A DNA stretch of 17,076 nucleotides from Planctomycetota bacterium. Its GTDB lineage: Bacteria > Planctomycetota > UBA1135 > GCA-002686595. The stretch is from contig JABFRZ010000241.1 of NCBI GenBank assembly GCA_013140785.1, forward strand, positions 1 to 17,076, read 5' to 3'. The position numbers and the translations under genes were made by a program. This document shows positions 1 to 7,939 of the stretch, piece after piece (the first letter of the stretch is position 1; each line of letters opens with the position of its first letter). The notes beneath the pieces were generated by a model, which had not been told where the DNA came from, did not search any database, and saw only the letters and a list, made by a program, of their open reading frames with translations.

Positions 1-1524
1 GCCGACGGCGCCGAGGTCGCGCCCGAGGCGCCGTCGGCCAAGCCGCGTCTGGTGGATCACCCGCGGCGCAACGAGCTGGCGCGCTGGCTCGAGGATTCGC
101 TGCGCGACAGGGAGATCGACGTGGCCCTGCTCGGTGGCCACAAGTACATGATCAACAGCTGCCTCGGGATCAAAGCCAGCGCCGGCGAGTTCCGACTGAA
201 GCTCGCGAACCCCTCGGTGCGCTTCGAGAACACCGGCATCGTGCTCACGCTCGCGATCGATCACGTCGCGTTCTCGGCGCTCAAGCTGCGCATGCGCCCG
301 AACCCGAATCCCCTCGAGCTGTGCAAGTTCGGCAAGAAGTTCGAGGTCGGCGGCGCGATGGAGGACGTGCGCTTGACGCTGCGCTTCGACCCGCTCTACG
401 ACCCGGAGCGTTGCCGCGTCGGCCTGTGGGGCGACGCGAACCCCGAGGTGCGCATCGGCAACCTCAACCTGAAGCCGCTGCAGAACGACCTCGACAAGAT
501 GGCCAAGAACATGGTCGAGGACGCGCTGACGTTCGCGCTGCAGGTGTCGGTCGATGGCATGTACAGCGCGCTCGGCGATCTCTTGTTCTCGGCCGTGGAC
601 CAGTTCCTCGAGGCGGATTGCCCCACGAAACCAGGCGAGGCGGGGCGTACGACGACCCGGATCGGCGGCGTGCTCGGTGGCGCGGCGACCAGCGGTGGCG
701 CGCGCTCCGGTGGCTCGGGCGGCGCGACGTCAGGCTCCACGTCAGGCTCCGCCGGGGCGACCACGAACGCTTCGCCCGACGTGCAGGCCCTGCTCGCGCG
801 CATCGCCACGCTCGAGACGCGTATCGCCGAGCTCGAAACGGGCGGCCCACCTCCGGGCGACCTCGAAGGCCTGCTGGGCCAAGCGATCGAGCGCCTGGGC
901 GCGCTCGACGCGCGCGCGGCCGGCCCCGAGCTGCGCGACCTCCTGGCGCGTTTCCTCGGGCTCGCGCTGGAACGCTCGCGGCTCGGGGATCCGCGCACGC
1001 TGATGGACGAGCTCACGCGCATGGTGGTGGATCCCCGGCCGCGCACGGCCGAGCCCGTCGGCGCCGCGGCCTCGTCCGCGAACGTGCCCTGGTACCTGGT
1101 GCCGAACCCCGAGCTCAAGGGCCGCATGGGCCGTGTCGTCGTGCGCTTCCCCGACGCGAAGCTCGCCAGCGGCACGTACGTGGAGCTCCATCGCGACGGC
1201 AAGGAGGTCACCCATGCCTACGGCGAGCCCGCCTGGGAGCTCCTGCCCGGCATGTACGACGTGCAGGTGCTCGGCGTGCGCGTTGCCGGCTGCGAAGTGC
1301 GCTCCGGACACGACACGCTCGTGCGCACGGGCATGCTCACGATCGAGCTCGGAGCGGGCACGTTCTTCAGGCTCTTCCAGAAGGGCGAGAAGCAGGAGCT
1401 CACCCACGGCTACGGCTCGCTGACGACCGGCCTGCTGTGCCATGGCAGCGGTGAGTACGAGGTCGAGATCCAGGACCAGCGTGCGCCGGTCACGGTGCGC
1501 GAGGGCGAGATCGCGAAGTTCTAA
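1..1524 (+). CDS. Hypothetical protein with duplicated C-terminal beta-sandwich-like module (5' partial)
   Basis: The frame is open to the left edge of the window, so the GTG at 52 is probably internal and the gene starts upstream. I do not recognise a family. Numbered from that GTG, residues 20-190 alternate beta-rich stretches with an amphipathic helix (about 145-185), and might be a tubular lipid-binding-like or other barrel fold, which is inference only. Residues 205-240 are a Gly/Ser/Thr/Ala-rich flexible linker. Residues 242-263 form a short coiled coil (VQALLARIATLETRIAELE). Residues about 375-432 and 437-488 look like two copies of one module, each carrying a G-K/E-x-x-x-THxYG motif and then a G-x-Y-(D/E)-V strand, as in carboxypeptidase-regulatory or PEGA-like domains. 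The gene after it begins 12 nt past its stop and has its own GGAGG, so the two are probably co-transcribed. No signal peptide is visible because the N-terminus is missing. Confidence 0.75.
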   Translation, partial: ADGAEVAPEAPSAKPRLVDHPRRNELARWLEDSLRDREIDVALLGGHKYMINSCLGIKASAGEFRLKLANPSVRFENTGIVLTLAIDHVAFSALKLRMRPNPNPLELCKFGKKFEVGGAMEDVRLTLRFDPLYDPERCRVGLWGDANPEVRIGNLNLKPLQNDLDKMAKNMVEDALTFALQVSVDGMYSALGDLLFSAVDQFLEADCPTKPGEAGRTTTRIGGVLGGAATSGGARSGGSGGATSGSTSGSAGATTNASPDVQALLARIATLETRIAELETGGPPPGDLEGLLGQAIERLGALDARAAGPELRDLLARFLGLALERSRLGDPRTLMDELTRMVVDPRPRTAEPVGAAASSANVPWYLVPNPELKGRMGRVVVRFPDAKLASGTYVELHRDGKEVTHAYGEPAWELLPGMYDVQVLGVRVAGCEVRSGHDTLVRTGMLTIELGAGTFFRLFQKGEKQELTHGYGSLTTGLLCHGSGEYEVEIQDQRAPVTVREGEIAKF

Positions 1525-1526
1525 GC

Positions 1527-1531
1527 GGAGG
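1527..1531 (+). promoter_or_regulatory. Ribosome binding site for the gene at 1537
   Basis: GGAGG lies 5 nt before the ATG at 1537, inside the 12-nt gap after the upstream stop codon. It fixes the start of the second gene and supports co-translation of the pair. Confidence 0.7.
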
Positions 1532-1536
1532 CAACC

Positions 1537-2607
1537 ATGACAAACGTCCTGAAGCCGCTCGCGCTCCTCGCGCTGGCACTGCCCGCGTCGCCGCAGACCG
1601 CATGCGAACTCGCCGCGCGCCTGGACGCGCTCGAGCTGCGCGTCGGAAGGATGGAGCGCGCCGCCTGGAGCGCTGGCCCGGCCGTCGTGTGTCTCGACGT
1701 CGCCTCCGACCTCTCGCCGATCTATCCGACGCGGGCCCTGCCGGCTGGCATGCGCGAGCTCTCGGTCGCGATCGAGCCCGCCGCCGCGGCGCGCTTCGGC
1801 ACGCTCACGGCGATCTTCGTGGCCGCCGACGTGGGCGCGGTCGCGCCGCCCGAGACCGAGATGGCGCGCAGCGTGCAGCCCACGAACGGCGAGCAACGCG
1901 CGCGCTTCCGCTATCACCAGGAGGCACCCTTGCCGCCGGGCGCGTACCGCGTGGAGCTGCTCGGCGACGGCGCGCCGTGGTGCGTGCTGCGCTTCCGTGT
2001 GCTGCCCGAGTTCGGCGCCGCCCAGATCGTGCCCGCCTTCCCGCTCGAAGCCGGCCGTGCGTGGAGCTACGCCTTCGTGCAAGAGGCCGCCGAGGGTGCG
2101 CGCCTCGTGGACGGCGACGTGCCGATGGGCGAACGCATCGCGGGCACGGTAGAGATCCGCGTGCTCGCGACCGGTGCTGCCGAGTCCGCCGGCCCCACGC
2201 GCATCGAGATCCGCCGCGACGGCGCGTTGGTCGCGGAGGAAGCGTGGCGCTGGGACGAGCAAGGGCTCGTGGCCACGAGCCGCGTGGCGGACGGCGAGGA
2301 GCTCGCGCTCGATCCGCCGCAGCCGCTCCTCTTGTCGGCCAGCGGTGTGCAAGCCTGGCACTACCTGAACGCCCCGCTCGGCTACGACCAGCATGGCCGC
2401 CAGTGGGGCCCGCTCCCACTCGCCGGTCCGTGGGGCAGCGCGCAGGGCTTCGTCGTGCGCACCGAGCAGGCCGAGGGCGAGCTCGTGCACGTCGCCGAGC
2501 GCGAGTTCGTGCCCGGGATCGGGCTCGTGCGCGAGCGCATCGTCAGCGCTCGCGGCGGCCTGCTGGTCGCGCGCCAGGAGCTCGTGCTGAGCCCACTCGC
2601 GCGCTGA
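1537..2607 (+). CDS. Exported hypothetical protein
   Basis: This 356-residue protein starts at an ATG preceded by a good GGAGG. Residues 1-20 form a signal peptide: a short basic N-region, the hydrophobic core LALLALALP, and a likely cleavage near ASPQ-TA. A short amphipathic or coiled-coil segment follows (residues 23-42, ELAARLDALELRVGRME). The rest looks beta-rich, with repeated short strands ending in conserved-looking R-x-E-x-x-x-D-G segments. No catalytic motif, transmembrane helix or C-terminal anchor is visible. I do not recognise the family. It probably acts outside the cytoplasmic membrane together with the product of the gene upstream. It ends in a TGA, and the next gene is convergent, separated by the palindromic element at 2697-2858. 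Antisense and other-frame ORFs across it have the arginine- and alanine-rich composition typical of shadows in GC-rich DNA. Confidence 0.75.
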   Translation: MTNVLKPLALLALALPASPQTACELAARLDALELRVGRMERAAWSAGPAVVCLDVASDLSPIYPTRALPAGMRELSVAIEPAAAARFGTLTAIFVAADVGAVAPPETEMARSVQPTNGEQRARFRYHQEAPLPPGAYRVELLGDGAPWCVLRFRVLPEFGAAQIVPAFPLEAGRAWSYAFVQEAAEGARLVDGDVPMGERIAGTVEIRVLATGAAESAGPTRIEIRRDGALVAEEAWRWDEQGLVATSRVADGEELALDPPQPLLLSASGVQAWHYLNAPLGYDQHGRQWGPLPLAGPWGSAQGFVVRTEQAEGELVHVAEREFVPGIGLVRERIVSARGGLLVARQELVLSPLAR

Positions 2608-2693
2608 GGCTCGGCTCTCCCGGACGAGACCGCTGCGGACGAGTCACGGCGCGCGGTCTAAGAGGCGCTCGAGCGTGCGTCGCGGAAGCGTGG

Positions 2694-2725
2694 CTAGTGT
2701 CCCTTCCCCGAAGTATCGCCAACAA
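2694..2725 (+). repeat. Left terminal inverted repeat of the palindromic element
   Basis: The 32-nt repeat begins CTAGTGTCCCTTCCCCGAAG and ends CGCCAACAA. It pairs with 2830-2861 with only two mismatches (positions 8 and 23 of the repeat). Confidence 0.85.
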
Positions 2726-2858
2726 TCCGCCGCACTGAATCGCCGCTGGCGGCGTTGCGCCTCCTCCCTAGTATTGCAGTGAATACGCGTCGTCGGCGCG
2801 CCTTGCCAGCGACGATCCATCACGGCGCCTTGTTGGCGCTACTTCGGGGAAGGAACAC
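2697..2858. mobile_element. Palindromic MITE-like element, IS630/Tc1-mariner type
   Basis: This is a 162-bp non-coding element whose ends are near-perfect inverted copies, flanked on both sides by TA (2695-2696 and 2859-2860) within the tetranucleotide CTAG. The outer 32 nt (including CTAG) match at 30 of 32 positions. Weaker pairing (about 18 of 25) continues inward, and the centre (2771-2786) is GTATT-6 nt-AATAC. The whole element can therefore fold as one long hairpin with its axis near 2778. No ORF of useful size lies inside, so any transposase must be elsewhere. IS630 is known to insert at CTAG and duplicate TA, so a non-autonomous derivative of an IS630/Tc1-mariner family element is the natural reading. 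It sits between two convergent genes and could also serve as a bidirectional terminator. Confidence 0.75.
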
Positions 2859-2861
2859 TAG
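2830..2861 (-). repeat. Right terminal inverted repeat of the palindromic element
   Basis: The reverse complement of this 32-nt stretch begins CTAGTGTTCCTTCCCCGAAG and matches the left repeat at 30 of 32 positions. The outer CTA (2858-2860) is at the same time the TAG stop codon of the minus-strand gene. Confidence 0.85.
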
Positions 2862-5800
2862 AACACGAAGGGCACCCGCAGGAAGTCGAGGGTCACCGGC
2901 TCCGTCCCGGCCGACAACCCCATGCCCTGGGCGTCCAGGTCGAACTCGACCTCGAAGCGGAAGAATTGCAGCGCCCCGGGCGGCAAGGCATTGAAGCTCG
3001 TGATGTCCCCCGTCCAATCGACGAGCGGGTTCGCCTCGTCCGGATTCCCGAGACCGTCGTCCTCCGCTGCCTGGAAGCGGAGGCGCACGAACGAGGTGGA
3101 GGGCAGCCGGTTCTCGACTCCGCCCGTCACCACCCTGACGAAGCTCGGGATCAGCCGGCAGCGGACCGTTCCGAGCCGCACGATGGCGTCGAAGAAGTCC
3201 TGGAGCGTCCCGACTCCGCCCTCCGTCACCGTCACGCGCAGCTCCTCGTCTCCCAGGGAGATCCTGCCTTCGTCGTAGACCGCACTCGCCACGCGGAAAC
3301 CCTGGGTGATCAGCGGGTCTTCCACGAGGTCGATGCGCAGCACGAAGTCGTGCAGCAGAGCCGGCGTCCGCAGGTAGATGTCATTCGAGATCCCCGACGA
3401 GCTCCCCGTCCGGAATGGATCGAGGGCGGCGCCGCGCAGCGCGAGGGTGACTTCGTCCGGCAGGATCTTGATCGTCGAGGAGCCCTCCAGGTTCTCGTCC
3501 AGGAGCGGCGCCAACTCTGTCACCGCCGAGCCGCTGGTGAGGATCTTGCCCTCGTCGGGACCGGGGGCGGTCTCCAAGCCCCCGAAGAGGAAGCTCACGA
3601 GCGCCGGAACACAGCTCGTCTGTTGGTCCGCCTCTCCGATCGATATCCACCTGGAGCGGGCCTGCGAGCGCGCGCCGAAGGTGGGGATCATCGCGAAACC
3701 CGGGGGCGACATGACGGAGTCGAGCGGGTTGGGGCTCGCCGCTGCCAGCAGCGGCACGACGATGTCGCTCGTCGCGGGATTCGTTCCTGGCGGTGACAAC
3801 GAGTCGGGCACGTGGAGTTGGACGACCCCTCCTCCGCCCGCCCCGCCGTTGCTGTATCCGTGGCTCTTGGGATCGACGTACTGCAACGGCCCGGTCTTGA
3901 CCGGTGGGCCGCACGCCTGGATCCAGTCACGCAGCGGGCCGCCTGTGTTGCTGCCCCCGTCGGTGAAGTCGATCAGGGTGGCCGACTCCAGGATGACGTG
4001 TCCACCCGAGCCGCCGCCGCCCGTGCCGCCGACGTGGTCGAGGAAGTTGGTGTTCTCTCCAGTGCCCCCGAAGCCACCGTTGGCTTTGATCTCGCCCGAG
4101 GGCCCGAAGATGATCCGGCCCAAGGCCTTGACGCGCAGGCCACCGCCACCTCCGCCGCCCGGTCCTCCCTTCTCGTCACTGGCGAAGTTCCAGCTCGGCG
4201 TCGGGAAGGTGTTCGCCGGATCGGCGTTGCCGCCTCCGCCTCCGCCGTAACCCGCCCAAAGGCCCGCGAGCTCGCCGCGGATCAGATCGACGAGCTGTCC
4301 GCCGGAGACCACTGGACGCACGCCGAAGAAGTCGTTGTTGGGGGCCGCGTCGAGGAACGCCCCCGGCCCCGGGTCTCCGCCACGAGAGGGAGAGACGCCG
4401 CTTTCTGCGCCACGGCCACTCGGGTGCCCATTCGTGCCGGCCGTGGCAACGAGGCTGAATCCGGCAGGAGTCGATCCCGAAGCGATGTCGCGCGCGAACC
4501 GGCCGCCGCCGCCACCCCCTGGTCTCCGCGCATTCTTGCCCAGGTTTGCCGGAGCGTAGCCCGTCTCGCCGCCTTGACCGCCGGCGTTGGGCTGCCCGAA
4601 GGGGCCGCGGCCTCGCCCGCCTCGCGGCGTGGAGTTCGTGATCACCTCGTTCGCGTTCCCACCGCGTCCACCGCCGGCCACCCCCGCGGCGCCGAGCTCG
4701 ACTTGGTTTCCGGTGTTCAGCGTCGCCACGTCCTTGGCGTTGAATCCAGAAAGGTTCAGCTTGCCTTCGATGCGCACGTCGCCCGTGGCGTGGATGCGCA
4801 TCGGGTTCGGCCCCTGCACGCGAATCTCGCCGCCCGCCTCGATCGTCAGATGTCTGACATCGACCACGCCGTTGACGGCCATCTGTGTCGTGGTCGGAAT
4901 GCCGCCGGGCCCGCCGACGATCGGTGTCGCGACCGTGTCGAAGATGAAGAACTGCCCTGTCCGGACGACCCAGTCGAAGTCGCCGTTCGGACCGCCGGTT
5001 CCCTCGAAGGAGAAGGCCGCCGACAGCACGCCATTGCCCCATTCGGCCTGGGGCGAGTCGAACAGCGCGCCGGTGTCCTGGAGCGAGGCCGGGCCGTCGC
5101 CACCGAAATCGAAGTCCTCGCGGAGCTCATCGCTCAGCACGTCCGCCGGCGCCAGGCTCGTGAACTCCACCGTTGTCGTCGGAACCCGCGCGAACTCGTC
5201 GATGGAGACCAAGTTGGCCTGACCCACGAGGTCCTGGAACCCAGGCTGCACCACCGCGCGGAGCTCGCTCGCCGACGGCAGCACCCCGATCGGCTCCAGC
5301 CGCACGCGCGCCCCGATCTCCGTGCAGTTCGCCGCCAGCGTGACCCGCGTGTCGAGCGCTCGCCACGTCCCGGTGCAATCCAAGAACTCCAGCCGCAGGC
5401 GGTTCTCGGAGATGTTGCTGGTCGATGGATTGACGGGCTGGTTGAACGCGATCACCACCGCCACGGCCGAGCTCGGCTCGCCATAGAGATTCAACGGAGC
5501 CCGGAAGCCTGGGACCGAGAGGACCGGTTCCAGATCGGCGTCCAGCTCGAAGTACACTCGCCTGTTCGGGTCTCCGCCGACCTCGAGGTGGGTCGCATCG
5601 TCATCCGTCGAGTGCCGGATCACCTGATGACGGAGCACCGGCCGCGGTGGCCCTGGAACCCGATCGAAGAACACGATCGCGGGCTGGCTCGAGGCCGGGG
5701 TCGAGAAATGGCGGACGTGCGTGTGCTCGAGGAAGTCGCCGTCCAGCGAACGGACCGTGTTCGTGGCTCCGCTGTCGCGTCCGACCACCCGGATCATGTA

Positions 5801-6199
5801 GCTGACGCCCCCGGGCTGAAGGCCCGCATCGGAGAAGTCATCCCGGGTTGGACAGGTGGGCTGGAAGACGAGGGTGAAGGGATGGCGGAGGAAGAAGGAG
5901 CCGGTCGCTGGCATGCCGCCCGACGACTGGATGCTGATCGTGTTCAGACCGACGCTCGAGAAATCGACCGCCTCGCTGAACAGGAACACGATCTCCCGGT
6001 TGATCTGCCAGACGGCTCCCTCCGGTACCGAGATCGAGAGCAGCTCGAACTCCGCGCCCTTCTCGAGCGGTGCCCCGTTCGACGTGGAATGGCGCTGCGT
6101 GAGCCCTGCGCCGTGGGAGGCGTGGGCCGCGAGGGCCACCGTCGTCGCCGTGAGAGCCCCTTTCACCAGGAAAGCATGCAGCTGGGACCGCTCGAACAT
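2858..6199 (-). CDS. Large exported glycine-rich protein with Ig-like N-terminal modules
   Basis: The frame opens 20 codons earlier (6259), but the ATG at 6199 is preceded 6 nt upstream by AGGAGG and leads straight into a signal peptide (basic Lys13, hydrophobic core 14-27, probable cleavage near AHASHG-AG). The mature product is therefore taken from a 1113-residue precursor. Residues about 45-170 resemble bacterial Ig-like domains of the SbsA/Big_5 type (FLFSEAVDFSS then F-x-P-x-L-x-P-like strands), and 230-350 repeats such a module (VIAFNQPVNPST). Residues about 440-800 are dominated by Gly runs (GGGGGG at 561-566, 652-657 and 682-687) spaced between short strands (HLTIEAGGEIRVQG, VRIEGKLNLSG), which suggests a beta-helix or glycine-rich adhesin-like surface. 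The C-terminal 250 residues form further beta-rich modules. No transmembrane anchor or sorting signal was found at the C-terminus. It is probably a cell-surface or secreted structural protein, with no enzyme motif. The stop codon is shared with the edge of the mobile element. Confidence 0.8.
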   Translation of the reverse strand: MFERSQLHAFLVKGALTATTVALAAHASHGAGLTQRHSTSNGAPLEKGAEFELLSISVPEGAVWQINREIVFLFSEAVDFSSVGLNTISIQSSGGMPATGSFFLRHPFTLVFQPTCPTRDDFSDAGLQPGGVSYMIRVVGRDSGATNTVRSLDGDFLEHTHVRHFSTPASSQPAIVFFDRVPGPPRPVLRHQVIRHSTDDDATHLEVGGDPNRRVYFELDADLEPVLSVPGFRAPLNLYGEPSSAVAVVIAFNQPVNPSTSNISENRLRLEFLDCTGTWRALDTRVTLAANCTEIGARVRLEPIGVLPSASELRAVVQPGFQDLVGQANLVSIDEFARVPTTTVEFTSLAPADVLSDELREDFDFGGDGPASLQDTGALFDSPQAEWGNGVLSAAFSFEGTGGPNGDFDWVVRTGQFFIFDTVATPIVGGPGGIPTTTQMAVNGVVDVRHLTIEAGGEIRVQGPNPMRIHATGDVRIEGKLNLSGFNAKDVATLNTGNQVELGAAGVAGGGRGGNANEVITNSTPRGGRGRGPFGQPNAGGQGGETGYAPANLGKNARRPGGGGGGRFARDIASGSTPAGFSLVATAGTNGHPSGRGAESGVSPSRGGDPGPGAFLDAAPNNDFFGVRPVVSGGQLVDLIRGELAGLWAGYGGGGGGNADPANTFPTPSWNFASDEKGGPGGGGGGGLRVKALGRIIFGPSGEIKANGGFGGTGENTNFLDHVGGTGGGGSGGHVILESATLIDFTDGGSNTGGPLRDWIQACGPPVKTGPLQYVDPKSHGYSNGGAGGGGVVQLHVPDSLSPPGTNPATSDIVVPLLAAASPNPLDSVMSPPGFAMIPTFGARSQARSRWISIGEADQQTSCVPALVSFLFGGLETAPGPDEGKILTSGSAVTELAPLLDENLEGSSTIKILPDEVTLALRGAALDPFRTGSSSGISNDIYLRTPALLHDFVLRIDLVEDPLITQGFRVASAVYDEGRISLGDEELRVTVTEGGVGTLQDFFDAIVRLGTVRCRLIPSFVRVVTGGVENRLPSTSFVRLRFQAAEDDGLGNPDEANPLVDWTGDITSFNALPPGALQFFRFEVEFDLDAQGMGLSAGTEPVTLDFLRVPFVF

Positions 6200-6205
6200 C
6201 TTCTT

Positions 6206-6211
6206 CCTCCT
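6206..6211 (-). promoter_or_regulatory. Shine-Dalgarno that sets the start of the large exported protein
   Basis: The minus strand reads AGGAGG, then AAGAAG, then ATG (6199-6197). This perfect site with a 6-nt spacer, together with the signal peptide directly after it, favours the internal ATG over the longer frame starting at 6259. Confidence 0.75.
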
Positions 6212-6511
6212 GACGCCTTGCGACATGGGTCTCCACAACAGGATCAGCGCCCTAGCCAAGGGTGCAGGGTCGGTTGCACCTGGAGACCACGGAAATGCCG
6301 TCGAGAGAACTGCGGCCTTGCCACCGGCGCTCGACGAGGCTCGCGGCCGCGGTTGGATGGTCGAGGACCGCTCGCACGACCCTGCAGTCGGATAGGAGCG
6401 GGCTGGGCCGTCGCTTTTCGCACAGCCCCCCTTTCTTCACGGTCGGGCAAGCCGCGCAGCCCAGACGAATCGTATTGGCGATGGAACCTCCACGCCTCGG
6501 GCGGGCACAGT

Positions 6512-6523
6512 GCTAGCGCTAGC
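6512..6523. promoter_or_regulatory. Perfect 12-nt palindrome (possible operator or -10 region)
   Basis: GCTAGCGCTAGC is its own reverse complement and lies 75 nt upstream of the DoxX start at 6599. It contains TAGCGCT, which could act as a weak -10 element. A role as operator or promoter is inference from position and symmetry only. Confidence 0.3.
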
Positions 6524-6598
6524 CCGACCCCTTCAGGTCGGACCACTCGAAGCCGGCCTGTGCCCGGCTCGGAAGAGACCCGGCTCGTTCGAGACTCG

Positions 6599-7890
6599 AT
6601 GTCCCTGTCGCCCAGCCTTCCCGAGTCGAGCGCTTGGTCCGCTCCACGTCGGCTCGCCTTCCGCTTCTTGTTCGTCTACCTGCTGGCATACAGCTTTCCC
6701 TTCCCGCTCTCGGCGCTCCCGTACGGACCGAGCGCCGTCAACGCGTGGTCCAAGAGCGTGTGGGCGCCGTTCGTGCGGTGGTTCGGTGCCGCGGTCGTGC
6801 GGCTTCCGGAGGCGATCACCGTGCTCCCCAACGGCAGCGGTGATACGACCTTCAATTGGGTCGAGTTCGCGGCGTTCCTCGCGCTCGGCTGCGTCGGCGC
6901 GCTGATCTGGACTGCTCTGGGACGAAGCGCGAGCTCGCATCCGCGGCTCGCGGCCTTCTTGCGCGGGTACCTGCGCTACGTCCTCGCCGTGGCGATGCTC
7001 GGTTACGGGATGGCGAAGGTCGTACCGCAGCAGTTCTCGGCCCCGAGCCTCGATCGCCTCACGTCCACCTACGGTGAATCGCCGCCGATGGGGCTGCTGT
7101 GGACCCTCATGGGTGCGTCCAGCGCGTACCAGTTCTTCGCCGGAGCGATGGAGGTTCTGGCGGGCTTGCTGCTCTTGACGCGCCGCACCGCGGTCGTCGG
7201 CGCGCTCGTCGCGTGCGGCGTGTTGACGAACGTCGTGATGCTGAACTTCTGCTTCGACGTGCCGGTCAAGCTCCACTCGAGCCACTTGCTGCTCATGGCC
7301 GGGCTCATCGCGCTGCCCGACACTCGGCGCTTGTTCCAGGCCGTCGTCCTCGGGCGCGAGGTGCCGGCAGCCAACGTGAGCGAGGTTTTCGGCGCGCCGC
7401 GCGCGCGCCGAGTCGTGCGCCTCGCAACCGCCCTGTTCGTCATCTCGATCCTGTGGAGCGAGACAGGGGGCCTGCGCTCGGCGAAGACAAGGCTTTCGGT
7501 GGGCCGTCGATCCAAGGCCTGTGGCGCGTCGAGCGCTTCGAAAGGGACGGTGTCGAGGTGCCGCTGCTCGCTGACCGCCCCGAGCTGTGGCGGCGCGTCT
7601 CGATCTCGCCCTACGGCTGGATCACGATCCGGCGCATGGACGACGCATCGGAGCGCTTTCGCGGCGAAGTCGATGAGGCCGCGAGCACGCTGCTCTTGCG
7701 CATCCCCAGCAAAAACGATGTCGAGCCGCGCCACCTGATCTGGGCGCATCCCTCCCCCGACGTGCTGACGCTGGACGGGAGCGAAGCCGGTGTCCACTGC
7801 GACTGGGTCCTTCGGCGCGTGCCCGAAGGCTCGTTCCTGCTCACGAACCGTGGCTTCCACTGGGTGAACGAGGCCCCGCTGAACCGCTAG
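6599..7890 (+). pseudogene. DoxX-family membrane protein with C-terminal soluble domain, frameshifted
   Basis: The first frame gives 288 good residues from the ATG at 6599. They contain about seven hydrophobic segments, starting with FRFLFVYLLAYSFPFPL (21-37), and include motifs typical of DoxX-like proteins: YGMAKVVPQQF (136-146), MGLLWTLMG (164-172), FAGAMEVLAGLLLL and the DVPVKLHSSHLLL segment. After codon 288 the frame turns to nonsense and stops at 7738. The homologous continuation (GLWRVERFERDG, then WITIRRMDD, ending LLTNRGFHWVNEAPLNR) lies in the -1 frame through to 7890. Adding one base in the G run at 7466-7470 restores a 430-residue protein. The C-terminal ending is one I associate with full-length DoxX-type proteins of Bacteroidetes, so the two parts belong to one gene. 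The cause may be a sequencing or assembly error, a real mutation, or less likely -1 slippage on GGGGG. A role in membrane redox or quinol chemistry is suggested by the family but not shown. No strong Shine-Dalgarno precedes the start. Confidence 0.75.
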
Positions 7891-7939
7891 TTGTGCGGCC
7901 GCGCACCCTCCGGAGCGACACATCGACGGCTTGGCTCCG

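Larger units (their letters stand above)
6200..6598. other. Divergent intergenic region, about 400 bp
   Basis: This lies between the minus-strand exported protein and the plus-strand DoxX gene, so it should hold promoters for both. Beyond the Shine-Dalgarno at 6206-6211, the only clear structure is the 12-nt perfect palindrome at 6512-6523. Short ORFs on both strands have shadow-like arginine-rich composition and no ribosome binding site. I see no convincing -35/-10 pair, RNA gene or repeat. Confidence 0.5.

Noticed and set aside
321..1454. Plus-strand 377-codon frame inside the first gene
   Set aside because: Extreme Arg/Ala content and full overlap with a better frame; no ribosome binding site.
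742..2490. Minus-strand 582-codon frame across the first two genes
   Set aside because: Composition is His/Arg/Glu-rich without any motif, and it spans two genes with good starts on the other strand. It is a shadow caused by high GC.
1602..2738. Plus-strand 378-codon frame overlapping the exported protein and the palindromic element
   Set aside because: Arginine-rich shadow of the signal-peptide protein; it would also read into the mobile element.
4000..4600. Repeated CCGCCGCC-type tracts, considered as a DNA repeat array
   Set aside because: They are the antisense of Gly-coding runs (GGGGGG) in the exported protein, with no regular spacing or conserved unit.
3812..6598. Very long plus-strand open frame opposite the large exported protein, running on into the DoxX gene
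   Set aside because: It is antisense to a gene with a signal peptide, Shine-Dalgarno and coherent domains. Its translation is rich in Arg, Asp and Val without motifs, and only the part from 6599 looks like protein.
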